The position numbers and the translations under genes are program-made. A model generated the notes under the pieces. The model did no database searches and was not told where the DNA came from. It saw only the letters and a list, made by a program, of their open reading frames with translations. Positions 8,046 through 16,463 of a stretch of 28,946 bases of DNA are shown here, piece after piece. The DNA is from Clostridiales bacterium. GTDB lineage: Bacteria > Bacillota_A > Clostridia > Saccharofermentanales > Saccharofermentanaceae. Location: assembly GCA_017649745.1 (NCBI GenBank), contig JAGCGE010000136.1:1-28946 (forward strand), in the 5' to 3' direction. Each line of letters starts with the position of its first letter. Position 1 is the stretch's first letter.

Positions 8046-8078
8046 GATGTCAGTCCCGATCTAATTGGGGCTGACATC
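8046..8078 (+). promoter_or_regulatory. Intercistronic stem-loop between binding-protein and permease genes
   Basis: A 15-bp stem (8046-8060 with 8064-8078, two G-U wobbles) closes on a 3-nt loop and has no T-run after it. Such hairpins, as between malE and malF, protect the upstream mRNA from 3' decay. This would give much more binding protein than permease, as such systems require. Confidence 0.75.
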
Positions 8079-8113
8079 TCATTAAAAAGGAAAATCTATA
8101 AGGAAGAAAATCT

Positions 8114-9019
8114 ATGGATAAGCTTTTACGTAGAAAGCGCTATATATTATTTTTTCTGGCGCCAGCTTTAATTCTGTTTACAGTAGTTTTGTTCGTTCCT
8201 ATCTGTAAAGCGATCTATTATTCTTTCTGTGATTACAAGACGAATTATCCTATAGAGTTTTGCGGCTTCAAAAACTATATTAAGCTGTTTACTAAGGATG
8301 AAACGATGAAAACTGCTCTTAAGAACTCTATGTTCTTCATGGTTTTCTCCTGTGTATCACAGCTCTTATTTGGTCTCCTGCTTGCAGCATTGTTGACCAA
8401 CATTAAGAAAGGCCGTAACATTTTTAAGAATATCTACTATCTGCCATGCGTACTTAGTAGTGCTGCTCTTGGTCTGTTGTGGATGTTTGTATTTACACCT
8501 ACTCTTGGTATCAACAAGATGATGGAGTCTTTCGGATGGATCGATAATTATGCGAACGGTCCTCAATGGTTGTACAATACTGAAGGATTCATTATCCTTC
8601 CGATTATCGTAATCTCATTTGTAGCTCTTTGGCAATACGTTGGTCAGTCTATGATGCTTTATATGGCACAGATGTCCGGTATAAGCAAAGATGTTTACGA
8701 GGCAGCTGCAATTGACGGATGTACTTCGACGCAGGCCTTTTTTCATATCACATTACCACTTATCAGACCGATGGTAGCAACAGCTATGAGTTTGAACGCT
8801 ATTGGTTCATTGAAATTCTTCGATCTAGTTTATAACATGATCCCTGAAGGATTCTTGGCAAACCGTGCACACGTTCTCGCTACACATCTTTATGACCAGG
8901 GATTTAAATTTAACAAACTCGGTTATGGTTGTGCTATCGGTGTAGTTCTCTTGATCTTGTGCCTTATTGTCACCTTTATAATCAATAAGTTCATTAAGGT
9001 CGAACCTTACGATATGTAA
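8114..9019 (+). CDS. Sugar ABC transporter permease, MalF/UgpA type
   Basis: The product is 301 residues long with six predicted membrane helices, the first at about residues 10-30. The binding-protein-dependent permease signature (EAA loop) is clear at about 195-219: YEAAAIDGCTSTQAFFHITLP, with the conserved E-A-A and G. This cytoplasmic loop contacts the ATPase. It should pair with the product of the next gene to form the channel. Start behind AAGGAAG, 8 nt upstream. It is the second gene of the operon, 99 nt after the binding-protein gene with a stem-loop in the gap, and 19 nt before the next permease. Confidence 0.93.
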   Translation: MDKLLRRKRYILFFLAPALILFTVVLFVPICKAIYYSFCDYKTNYPIEFCGFKNYIKLFTKDETMKTALKNSMFFMVFSCVSQLLFGLLLAALLTNIKKGRNIFKNIYYLPCVLSSAALGLLWMFVFTPTLGINKMMESFGWIDNYANGPQWLYNTEGFIILPIIVISFVALWQYVGQSMMLYMAQMSGISKDVYEAAAIDGCTSTQAFFHITLPLIRPMVATAMSLNAIGSLKFFDLVYNMIPEGFLANRAHVLATHLYDQGFKFNKLGYGCAIGVVLLILCLIVTFIINKFIKVEPYDM

Positions 9020-9038
9020 AAGGAGGCACTAAGATTTT

Positions 9039-9902
9039 ATGAGTAAATCTGTTCCCGTAAAACATAAGCACGAAAGTGAGAAGCACAAACTTGTAAGTGG
9101 TTTGATCTATGGCTTTCTCGTTCTTCTTGCATTGATCTACATCTTGCCACTCTTGTGGGTTCTTATTACATCCTTAAAGGATGATAAGATATTGATGACG
9201 TCTCCATGGGCGATGCCGAAGCACTTAATGTTTGAAAACTATAGTTTTGCCTGGACGATGGGTAATCTCGGTAAAGCAACATTGAACTCATTTATTGTAT
9301 GTTCTGTTACTTTGCTCTTATCATTGCTCTTCGGATCTATGGCAGCATTCGCTATCGCACGTCTCCGTTGGAAGTTATCCAATTTGACGCTGACATATTT
9401 CATGATCGGTATGATGATACCTGTTCACTGCGTATTGATCCCACTGTTCGTTCAGTTCTCTTCATGGAAGTTAACAAATTCCCTGATCGGTTTGATCATC
9501 CCGTACGTAACATTCTCATTGCCGATTACGATCTACATCATGGTAGGATTCTTCAAAGGCATTCCAAACGAGTTGTTTGAGTCTGCGGTTATGGATGGAT
9601 GCTCCGTTCCGCGTATGTTCTTTGAGATCGCTCTTCCTGTAGCTAAGACAGGATTCATGGTTACAGGTCTTATGTCATTCGTAAGTAACTGGAATGAGCT
9701 CCTTCTCGCAATGGTATTTATCAACAGAGAAGCTCAGAAGACTCTTCCTGTATCTCTTACAAAGTTCGTTGGACCTTATCATACAAATTACACCCAGATG
9801 TTTGCCGGAATCGTTATCGCGGTCATCCCGACGATCATCGTTTACTGTATCTTCGCTAACCAGATCGTTGAAGGTCTTACAGCAGGTGCCGTTAAGGGTT
9901 AA
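9039..9902 (+). CDS. Sugar ABC transporter permease, MalG/UgpE type
   Basis: The product is 287 residues long with six predicted helices and a longer basic N-terminus (KHKHESEKHK). The EAA loop at about 180-205 reads ESAVMDGCSVPRMFFEIALP; the second residue is Ser instead of Ala, which is common in MalG-type subunits. It forms the translocation pore with the upstream permease. AAAGGAGG overlaps the previous stop codon and serves as ribosome binding site. The operon ends here: there is no MsmK/MalK-type ATPase gene, so the system presumably uses a shared ATPase encoded elsewhere. Confidence 0.93.
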   Translation: MSKSVPVKHKHESEKHKLVSGLIYGFLVLLALIYILPLLWVLITSLKDDKILMTSPWAMPKHLMFENYSFAWTMGNLGKATLNSFIVCSVTLLLSLLFGSMAAFAIARLRWKLSNLTLTYFMIGMMIPVHCVLIPLFVQFSSWKLTNSLIGLIIPYVTFSLPITIYIMVGFFKGIPNELFESAVMDGCSVPRMFFEIALPVAKTGFMVTGLMSFVSNWNELLLAMVFINREAQKTLPVSLTKFVGPYHTNYTQMFAGIVIAVIPTIIVYCIFANQIVEGLTAGAVKG

Positions 9903-9937
9903 TAATCTAAGAATAAAGATTCTGTAAAAAGAATAAC

Positions 9938-9968
9938 AAAAGCCGAGGGATTTCTCCTTCGGCTTTTT
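9938..9968 (+). terminator. Rho-independent terminator of the ABC operon, likely bidirectional
   Basis: A 13-bp stem (9938-9950 with 9955-9967, one wobble), loop TTTC, ending in five T. The left arm starts with four A, so the reverse transcript from the convergent acyltransferase gene would also end in U residues. Confidence 0.93.
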
Positions 9969-9984
9969 GTTTGCAACAGATCAC

Positions 9985-11142
9985 TTAATTCCCTTTTTCT
10001 TTCCGGCTAATACCCCAGTAAAAAAGTGAGGAGCTCTTATCATATATCAGCTTTACTCCCAGCGGTCCCAGAATGCCTATTATAACGTAGGCAAATTTGA
10101 TATTAGGACTTATCTCCCAGAAATACCATTCTGACTCTCGAAAAGCATCTGAATCGAAATATTTGAGGCTGATAATGTTTTCGCTTATGAGCATCAATAT
10201 CAGATTAAATATGTTGAAGAAGATTATATGAAGGCTCATTATCCAGAAAGTATTGCAGGACATGTAATTAACGAACTTGCTATCAGATAGCGGCTTGCTG
10301 ATAAGATCCACGATAGTCAGCCAGAACAGGATACCGATAACAGCCGATATCAGCGGAGTAATGATATACGGACTCGTAAAGCCTGACAGATCATCTATTG
10401 AATCAAATGCTACATCATATGCATTTGGAAGTATCACTGTACGGATCATATTGATTACAAGGAGCAGACCTAAAAGCAATACCTTCCAACCTCCCGGAAG
10501 TCCTGCATGCTTATTCTCGAGCTTGTCTCTGTAAATGACACCAAGTTCGATAAATGGCAGGAAGAATAATATCTTGAGCGGGATGAGAAAGTATGTAAGC
10601 GACTCAGAAGGAATGGTCTTGGCAATGTAGACTGTAAGAAGATGCAATGCACAAAATATCGCGAGCATCACATAGCTGTTCCATATCTTTGATAGTAGTC
10701 TTTTGATGATCGCATAGAAGACCAGGGTCGAAAATAGAGCTATAACGAACCACATTGGCGCAGCTATCGAGCCGAACGATCCTATGGTTATTATCCTGTC
10801 CAGAACATATGTAAGATAACCTGATGGGATCGATGTTGCTTCGCCTGTCTTTAGAATGTTCAGCAATTGTTCAACGCCAAAGACAAGAAGTGACAGAGCT
10901 ATATACGGAAGCATCAGTGTCTTGAGCTTTTTCCCGATGTATTTAAGCATGTTTGTCGACCCGTCAACTTTATTGAAGTATCCCGATATAAAGACAAACA
11001 TCGGCATGAAAAACGAGTTATACGGAATAAAGCTTCCGAAGAGATTTAAAGCCGTAAATGTATGATGATCTATGACCATAAAGATACCGATCGCAGAAAG
11101 CACCATGAACTTTTTGTTGGATTTACTTCTTTTCTCTACCAT
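9985..11142 (-). CDS. Membrane acyltransferase, acyltransferase-3 family
   Basis: The product is 385 residues long with about ten predicted membrane helices. The N-terminal part has the family pattern: a helix with His residues (IDHH, about 21-24) and, some 25 residues later, FVFISGYF, close to the usual FFFLSGF. Family members (OafA, and fucose-4-O-acetylase-like proteins) transfer acetyl or succinyl groups onto sugars of surface polysaccharides or peptidoglycan. The acceptor here is unknown, and no glycosyltransferase genes are nearby. The start ATG at 11142 is preceded by GAGGAAG; the earlier in-phase-looking ATG 6 nt upstream is out of frame and stops quickly. It converges with the ABC operon and seems to be transcribed alone. 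Confidence 0.85.
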   Translation of the reverse strand: MVEKRSKSNKKFMVLSAIGIFMVIDHHTFTALNLFGSFIPYNSFFMPMFVFISGYFNKVDGSTNMLKYIGKKLKTLMLPYIALSLLVFGVEQLLNILKTGEATSIPSGYLTYVLDRIITIGSFGSIAAPMWFVIALFSTLVFYAIIKRLLSKIWNSYVMLAIFCALHLLTVYIAKTIPSESLTYFLIPLKILFFLPFIELGVIYRDKLENKHAGLPGGWKVLLLGLLLVINMIRTVILPNAYDVAFDSIDDLSGFTSPYIITPLISAVIGILFWLTIVDLISKPLSDSKFVNYMSCNTFWIMSLHIIFFNIFNLILMLISENIISLKYFDSDAFRESEWYFWEISPNIKFAYVIIGILGPLGVKLIYDKSSSLFYWGISRKEKGN

Positions 11143-11270
11143 TTCATCTTCCTCTCTTCCACGTAGTGCAGCTGATCAGTCAACTCATTATATCACCCGA
11201 AGTCACATACAAAAACGAGGGTATTATCCTTCCTCATTGCATTAAAGAATGCATATTTTCTGTTGTCTGA

Positions 11271-11298
11271 TTGACCTTCTGTCATGATTTGCTATTAT
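11271..11298 (+). promoter_or_regulatory. Promoter of the lipoprotein gene at 11331
   Basis: The -35 TTGACC (11271-11276) and -10 TATTAT (11293-11298) are separated by 16 nt. A short hairpin TGCATT-AAAG-AATGCA (11238-11253) lies upstream. The spacing to the start codon (32 nt) is normal. Confidence 0.65.
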
Positions 11299-11330
11299 TT
11301 TCAAAGAAGCTAGATCAGTGAGGGAATAAT

Positions 11331-12449
11331 ATGAAAATGAGAACTGTTGTTGCACTATTGCTTATGGTATCGATGCTCGTCGGCTGCGGATCAACTGATA
11401 AGAAGAGCAATGTAAGACATAAAGAGGAAGAACCTTCAGAGATTACTTCTGAATCAACAGAGGAAACAACAGTCGAAACGACTGCTGCACCGACTCCGAC
11501 TTCTGAGCCTACAGAAAAACCAACACCTACACCTTATGCTGTTAACGTGGATGTTGACGACCTTTCCATGGAAGAGATCCGTTATCTTTACAGAGCATTC
11601 GCGGAAGGATTACATAAGGACGAACCGGATCTGAAATTCGGATTTATGGAGATAACCATTAAGGGCGATCTCGTATGGGTGCTTGCTACGTCAGACGGTA
11701 ACGGAACCTATGCAGAGTATGCCTGTGTAGATGGCAAGATGACTGATATCACTAATCCGGATCATGCTGATTCTATCGATTTTTATGTTACCTCTTTCGA
11801 TAACTTTATGCTCCTTCCTTGTGTAACGGAACTGAATAGTTATACTTACGATGAGGTTGTGGAATCCATTGATGACGGTACTTACTACGGCGACATTATG
11901 GCTATATCAGACGACGGAAACTATATGTTGATCCTTGCCGGAGAACCTGTCTCATTCACCCAAGAAGAATACGATCATCTTGAGGTTGGTGACGTAGTCT
12001 ATCATAACGATTATTGTGATGAAGATGTTTATATTGAGAGCTTTAATGACAATGGATTTGCTACACTTTCAGAGTCTGATCTGTGGATCGCGGAAAATTC
12101 CTTTACTGATGATGAGCACGAATACATGCTTTTTTCTTCAAGCTATAATCCGGTTACAGTGAATGCAAAAGTCGTAGTAGTTGGAATTTCTCCTGATTGC
12201 GAGATAGAAGATACATACAGAAATCTCTTAGTCGAGCCTGATAGTGACAGCGAACCTGAGGGATATGCCGAATATCTTGAAGATCTTGATGATCCGACAG
12301 TTCTGGAGAAGACTGTATACTGGTTCTATTCTTCTATGCATTGCGATCTATCATCACTCGGAAACGGTTGGACGGATAACAGAGGTCTTCTCTACCCTAT
12401 TGTTATCAAGAATGGCGAAGCAACGATGATGAGCCTTCAGTGGCGCTGA
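11331..12449 (+). CDS. Lipoprotein of unknown function with Thr/Pro-rich stalk
   Basis: The product is 372 residues long. The lipobox L-V-G-C places the lipidated cysteine at residue 19. Residues of about 25-65 are a Glu/Thr/Pro/Ser-rich low-complexity stalk that would lift the domain away from the membrane. The remaining roughly 300 residues are acidic, rich in Tyr/Asp and predicted beta-strands, with no recognised domain or catalytic motif. GAGGGA lies 8-10 nt before the start. It has its own promoter, and no other gene follows on the same strand before 15016. It may be a surface-exposed binding or structural protein, but this is only inference. Confidence 0.75.
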   Translation: MKMRTVVALLLMVSMLVGCGSTDKKSNVRHKEEEPSEITSESTEETTVETTAAPTPTSEPTEKPTPTPYAVNVDVDDLSMEEIRYLYRAFAEGLHKDEPDLKFGFMEITIKGDLVWVLATSDGNGTYAEYACVDGKMTDITNPDHADSIDFYVTSFDNFMLLPCVTELNSYTYDEVVESIDDGTYYGDIMAISDDGNYMLILAGEPVSFTQEEYDHLEVGDVVYHNDYCDEDVYIESFNDNGFATLSESDLWIAENSFTDDEHEYMLFSSSYNPVTVNAKVVVVGISPDCEIEDTYRNLLVEPDSDSEPEGYAEYLEDLDDPTVLEKTVYWFYSSMHCDLSSLGNGWTDNRGLLYPIVIKNGEATMMSLQWR

Positions 12450-12485
12450 TAACATGAATAGCTTATAACTGATACTATAGTTCAG

Positions 12486-12605
12486 TTATTCTTCGGTTTT
12501 GGTCCAGTTCATCTTTGTCCCTTGATCATAAGGAGTAAACCTGCCGTATCCCAATACGTCGTTGTCAGGATAATATCTTCCCAAGCTTATTTGGTGACCT
12601 GTATA
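12486..12605 (-). pseudogene. Possible C-terminal remnant of a lost gene
   Basis: Just downstream of the minus-strand gene ending at 12613 there is a 39-codon open stretch without an early start codon, closed by TAA. Its translation is protein-like: it contains SLGRYYPDND, then GYGRFTPYDQGTKMNW, and ends TKTEE. The composition (Tyr, Gly, Asp, Trp) is unlike random AT-rich DNA. There is no ribosome binding site or start. It may be the tail of a gene whose front was deleted, or a chance open frame. Confidence 0.3.
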
Positions 12606-12612
12606 TTAGCAG

Positions 12613-14142
12613 TCATTGGGCTTGCTGCCAGGCTATTATCTCATCAAGGATCTTGTTCCTTTCCTCCAGATGGATATTTATATCGTGAAACCATACGGAT
12701 TTCTTATAATCTTCAAACCAGCCCATATCGCCCTTAAGAAGATCACTCCACTTACTGTCCAATCCTCGCGCGATTATGATAAGCTCGTCCTTGATCTTCT
12801 GCGACAAGTGGTTCCACTCAGGATCTATGCCTTCTCTGTCATCAGAATCGAACTTCGATACGAGAAAATTATTCACTTGATATTCGACTCTCCTGCCATT
12901 TTCGAAAATAACCATCCTCATGATCACACCATCTCTGTTGTCTATTCCGAAAATAAGACAGCATTTATCGTTAAACATGGCCATATCGATATCGTATATC
13001 AGCTTGAAATGCATGTTGTATTTCTTTGCAAGTTCACCCAAGTATTTGGGGATCTCGTTAACCGTAATATCTGACCACATATCCGGATGAGTAATGATAT
13101 GATTCGTGGGCGGAAAAGGAACTTCCTTCTTTTTCACGATGTCTTTATCTCGGAACTTCTCGAGTTCGTCTTCAAACTTCTGTAGCCAGAGTTTAGAGTA
13201 ATCGTATCTATATCTGGTTCGAATATTCTCGCGTTCCATAAAGTGTTTTACATGCTTCCACAAGACTTTAGCTGCCTTTTGGCGATCCTTATAGACCAGA
13301 GTAGCATCGTCGTCCATAAAACCCTTTATGAACCTTCTCTTCTTGCCCATAACTGACCTGATCGTAAGGAAGTTTCCAAGTGCAGCTCCCTGCGCAATAA
13401 GGACAACGAATATACCTACAATAAGAAAACCAGTTGCATCATTTTCTTTTGAAGTGAATGAAACGACTATCCAGCTAATCCCCATAGCCATGAACATTAC
13501 ATATAGCATCGTAAAGCCAATCCAGGTTGCGGTCCACGATCTTTTGTGGTTGCTCATCCTTGTGATTTGATGCATATCCTCGTTAGGATAAAGACCATCG
13601 CTCTTCCTAAGCTTAAACTTGTTATTTCTTATGTTCTTTCTGACCTTATATTCTTCGTAAAAGAAGAAGAGTCCGATACCCAACGGGAAAACAGATATTA
13701 TCCATGCGGCGTTATAGTTTTTGTCTGCACGAACATCCTTGCCTGTGAGCCAGTCAGTCTTCGCGATAAATCCTTTGTCAGGGTTATCTTTTTCGTAGTA
13801 TACGCCTAACTTTTCCCCTTCATGGATGAACTCGTAAGGACCGTTAGAATCACGAAAATAACACTTAGTATCTGACCCCTCAGGAATATATTCGACCGTG
13901 ATCGAGTCCTCGTAATGATATTTTCTTCCGATCTTCTCTTTATATGTTTGTCTTGAAGTTACGACGCCTTGAGTATGTTCCAGCCGTTTGAGCTTGCGGT
14001 TATCGTTATAACGGCAAAAGATATTTATTCCTATGACAGCAAGAAAGATGATAATGAAGACAAGACCGACGATCCAGTCGTTCTTCGCACCGGACTTTTC
14101 AAACAACTCTTTTTGTTCATCTGTCATCTTTTTCGCGCTCAT
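12613..14142 (-). CDS. Multi-pass membrane protein with DUF3592-like domain
   Basis: The product is 509 residues long from the ATG at 14142. Four membrane helices are visible at about 23-43, 143-162, 208-230 and 240-262. Between the first two is a DUF3592-like extracellular domain (about 55-125: VVTSRQTYKEKIG ... VEYIPEGSD ... GEKLGVYYEKDNPDKGF). The 240-residue C-terminal half is soluble, charged and without recognised motifs. An in-frame ATG exists at 14193, but the start at 14142 is preceded by AAGGGA at a good distance and avoids a long overlap with the upstream gene, whose stop is at 14159. The 16-nt gap suggests an operon with that gene. Confidence 0.75.
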   Translation of the reverse strand: MSAKKMTDEQKELFEKSGAKNDWIVGLVFIIIFLAVIGINIFCRYNDNRKLKRLEHTQGVVTSRQTYKEKIGRKYHYEDSITVEYIPEGSDTKCYFRDSNGPYEFIHEGEKLGVYYEKDNPDKGFIAKTDWLTGKDVRADKNYNAAWIISVFPLGIGLFFFYEEYKVRKNIRNNKFKLRKSDGLYPNEDMHQITRMSNHKRSWTATWIGFTMLYVMFMAMGISWIVVSFTSKENDATGFLIVGIFVVLIAQGAALGNFLTIRSVMGKKRRFIKGFMDDDATLVYKDRQKAAKVLWKHVKHFMERENIRTRYRYDYSKLWLQKFEDELEKFRDKDIVKKKEVPFPPTNHIITHPDMWSDITVNEIPKYLGELAKKYNMHFKLIYDIDMAMFNDKCCLIFGIDNRDGVIMRMVIFENGRRVEYQVNNFLVSKFDSDDREGIDPEWNHLSQKIKDELIIIARGLDSKWSDLLKGDMGWFEDYKKSVWFHDINIHLEERNKILDEIIAWQQAQ

Positions 14143-14158
14143 GTTAGATGATCCCTTG

Positions 14159-14932
14159 TTATGCAAAGAACTCAGAAATAACCTTGTGATCACTGCAATT
14201 AGTGATGATTATATATTTATCGGAAGGATCCTTATATACAGCAAGAGGGTCCTGTCTTGTTCCGCCAAGTTCCCACGTCTCTTCGTGATAGATAAAGGCA
14301 TATCCGTCATGATATTCAAAACCTGCAGGACAGTTGATCTTTAACCAGTCATCAAGCCTGTCACATTTTATTATAAGGAAATCGTAATCCTGATACGTAC
14401 CTCTTATACTTTTGTCACTCTCGCTACTGATCGTCTGTAACTTTGAATTCGCGTATGTCTTAAATTCCGATTCACTGACATCTATGTCAGAAGGATCAAG
14501 ATCATATCCCATAGGCAGCTTGTATTGACTGACATCATATTCAGTATTAGAAGCTTCTTTAAGTGTACCCATGGAATACATTTCATTCTGCTTTACCCTT
14601 CCTGATGTACTGCTTGAAGCCAGAAGGACAAAGGCAGCGATAAAGATAGCTATAACAATACCGACACTTGGCAAAACTATCCCTGCTACACCAAAAGCCT
14701 TGCCGGATCCGCCGTTCTTACGAACTGTTATAACTCCTGCTATGGAAAGGGCTAATCCGATCAATGGTAATACTATAAAAGATGCGGGCAGTACAACTTC
14801 GGTATATTCCATGCTTAATCGTCGTGGAAAAAATTTAACGAAAGCGCATAATACCAGCATAACAATCGGCAGGATCGAAAAGATAAAACCTGCCAAACAC
14901 AATTTACTGAATCCTTTTTTCTGTTCAGACAT
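14159..14932 (-). CDS. Membrane protein with DUF4190-like N-terminus
   Basis: The product is 257 residues long. Residues 10-107 hold three hydrophobic segments with a DUF4190-like pattern: a Gly-rich loop (VRKNGGSGKAFGVAGIVLP) between the second and third helix. The C-terminal 150 residues are soluble and probably outside the cell, with Cys-containing KCDRLDDWLKINCP. No enzymatic motif is seen. The ribosome binding site is weak (GGGTG). It is the first gene of a two-gene leftward operon with the DUF3592-like protein and is divergent from the gene at 15016. Confidence 0.75.
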   Translation of the reverse strand: MSEQKKGFSKLCLAGFIFSILPIVMLVLCAFVKFFPRRLSMEYTEVVLPASFIVLPLIGLALSIAGVITVRKNGGSGKAFGVAGIVLPSVGIVIAIFIAAFVLLASSSTSGRVKQNEMYSMGTLKEASNTEYDVSQYKLPMGYDLDPSDIDVSESEFKTYANSKLQTISSESDKSIRGTYQDYDFLIIKCDRLDDWLKINCPAGFEYHDGYAFIYHEETWELGGTRQDPLAVYKDPSDKYIIITNCSDHKVISEFFA

Positions 14933-14974
14933 ATAACACCCGTACTATCTGCATGTTTTCCATCAGATAAAGTA

Positions 14975-14983
14975 ATTATACCA
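14975..14983 (-). promoter_or_regulatory. Extended -10 promoter for the leftward 14932-12613 operon
   Basis: On the minus strand TGGTATAAT forms a consensus -10 with the TG extension, 43-51 nt upstream of the start at 14932. No -35 box is evident. Confidence 0.6.
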
Positions 14984-15000
14984 TCCCTAATAATATGAGG

Positions 15001-15009
15001 TGATATAAT
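15001..15009 (+). promoter_or_regulatory. Extended -10 promoter placed for a leaderless transcript
   Basis: TGATATAAT (TG + consensus TATAAT at 15004-15009) ends only 6 nt before the ATG at 15016, so transcription would start at or next to the start codon. GAGG at 14997-15000 lies 15 nt from the ATG, too far for a normal ribosome binding site. Confidence 0.5.
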
Positions 15010-15015
15010 CTCATT

Positions 15016-15798
15016 ATGGATGACAAGAAAAAACAACGTAAGATCTCGATCATAATCTCACTCCATTATTTCAGACTGGTTTACAGATCTGTCCTGTTCA
15101 TCCTGCTCTTGATCGAATATATTCTTTACCGCGCCGGCGTACATGAATTTCCTGAACCGGGTATAGGCAAACAGACAGTGGTTTCTCTTCTTATTTGGAT
15201 CGTTTTTGCAGTAGAGATGATCTTCAGGTTCTTTCCTTCAAAATATGAGAGCCCGGGATGCCAGAAGCAGTTTAAACGAAATTACATAAAATCGGGAAGA
15301 ACTGACATAAAGATCGCTGATAACAATGCTACAGTCCTCGTTGCGCTGATATGGGTGGTTTTCAATGCTACATTCGGTGCTCTTTATATGCTCGAGATCT
15401 TTGATAAGGGCATTATGTTTCTGCTCTGCGTTGCATATTCAGTCTGTGACATGATATGTATATTGTTTTTCTGTCCGTTCCAGTCCTGGTTCCTTAAGAA
15501 CAAATGCTGTGGTTCCTGCAGAATATACAATTGGGATTATGCAATGATGTTTACACCTTTGTTCTTTATCAAAGGTGTATTAACATGGAGTCTTCTGTTC
15601 TTGGCTGTTGCACTGCTCGTCAGATGGGAGATCACGTTCTATAAATATCCTGAACGCTTCTCCGAAAACACGAACAGATATCTTGAATGTGCCAATTGCA
15701 CGGAAAAACTCTGTGTTCATAAGAAACAGCTGGGCCGCTTGAGAAAGCAGATAGAAGAATATACCGCTAAGAAGATCAACAGACTGAAAAAAGAATAA
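15016..15798 (+). CDS. Multi-pass membrane protein of unknown function
   Basis: The product is 260 residues long. A basic N-terminus (DDKKKQRK) is followed by about five to six hydrophobic segments (near 20-38, 50-70, 108-130, 135-157, 175-197). The C-terminal 55 residues are soluble and basic with CANCTEKLCVHK, three cysteines that might bind metal, and a coiled-coil-like end. No family is recognised. The start seems to lack a usable ribosome binding site and lies at the predicted start of transcription. It converges on the gene at 15838, with a hairpin between. Confidence 0.7.
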   Translation: MDDKKKQRKISIIISLHYFRLVYRSVLFILLLIEYILYRAGVHEFPEPGIGKQTVVSLLIWIVFAVEMIFRFFPSKYESPGCQKQFKRNYIKSGRTDIKIADNNATVLVALIWVVFNATFGALYMLEIFDKGIMFLLCVAYSVCDMICILFFCPFQSWFLKNKCCGSCRIYNWDYAMMFTPLFFIKGVLTWSLLFLAVALLVRWEITFYKYPERFSENTNRYLECANCTEKLCVHKKQLGRLRKQIEEYTAKKINRLKKE

Positions 15799-15801
15799 GA
15801 A

Positions 15802-15834
15802 AAAGCACAAGAGCCGCTATAACTCTTGTGCTTT
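15802..15834 (-). terminator. Terminator between convergent genes
   Basis: A perfect 12-bp stem AAAGCACAAGAG / CTCTTGTGCTTT with a 9-nt loop. In the minus transcript the stem is followed by U-rich sequence (TTTTTC-like), in the plus transcript only by TTTCATTTA, so it serves mainly the leftward gene at 15838. Confidence 0.85.
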
Positions 15835-15837
15835 CAT

Positions 15838-16278
15838 TTATTTCAAGTAGAGGGCGCATCTCTGGATCTCTTCAAGAGAAGCCTGTTCCAAGATTACTGT
15901 ATTGGTTAAATATCCAGGAAGACAGCGTGCTGCTTTAAGGTTCACGATCCTATTTTCCGGAGTGACATCAAATTCCAGACCAATACCTTGATACTTACTC
16001 AACTTATAATCGAGAAATTTCGCCATGACATGATAGTGACCATATGGCACAGGGATCCTTGTGACATCTTCATTCTTCAGGCGTCCTATACGAATGCCGT
16101 TAATAAAGACTTCCATACTTCTTCCAAAGTTTCCCCCACAGGATGACATGCGGTAGATTTGAATGATACCATCCTGAGGCAGTTTTATCATAGTCTGGCA
16201 ACCATTACATGGTCCATCGCCCAAGGCATCCTGGACTTTACCGCAATTTGGGCATTTAAATCTAAAAAATCTTGACAT
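15838..16278 (-). CDS. Zinc-ribbon protein with a beta-sandwich domain
   Basis: The product is 146 residues long. The N-terminus carries a short zinc ribbon (CPNC...CNGC, Cys residues near 9, 12, 23 and 26). After it comes a beta-strand-rich domain with MEVFINGIRIGRL and IPVPYGHYHVMAKF, resembling DUF2846/PEGA-type beta-sandwiches that display a Gly-His/Tyr turn. There is no signal peptide, so it is probably cytoplasmic. The start at 16278 is chosen because AAAGGAG lies 8 nt upstream; the longer open frame to 16329 has no such site. Function unknown. It stands alone on the minus strand with a terminator directly after it. Confidence 0.7.
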   Translation of the reverse strand: MSRFFRFKCPNCGKVQDALGDGPCNGCQTMIKLPQDGIIQIYRMSSCGGNFGRSMEVFINGIRIGRLKNEDVTRIPVPYGHYHVMAKFLDYKLSKYQGIGLEFDVTPENRIVNLKAARCLPGYLTNTVILEQASLEEIQRCALYLK

Positions 16279-16463
16279 GATGACTCCTTTCCCTGTATCA
16301 AACAGTATTAAGTAACCTTTAATGTTCATGATATTAGCATAATCTTAGAACCAATTATGTACATTCAAGTGAGATATAGCCAAATCTATTTGGGCTCATG
16401 GAAACTCTTCACAATAATTATTCACTTTTGTTCCATCCATGCCCCAAAACCGAAGTAACAAGA

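Noticed and set aside
12465..12489. ATAACTGA / TCAGTTAT stem after the lipoprotein gene as a terminator
   Set aside because: The stem is AT-rich, the loop is 9 nt and no clean T-run follows, so termination here is not supported.
16370..16420. AGCCAAAT / ATTTGGGCT inverted repeat as a terminator of the phosphorylase-like gene
   Set aside because: It needs a bulge, and no T-run follows on the minus strand.
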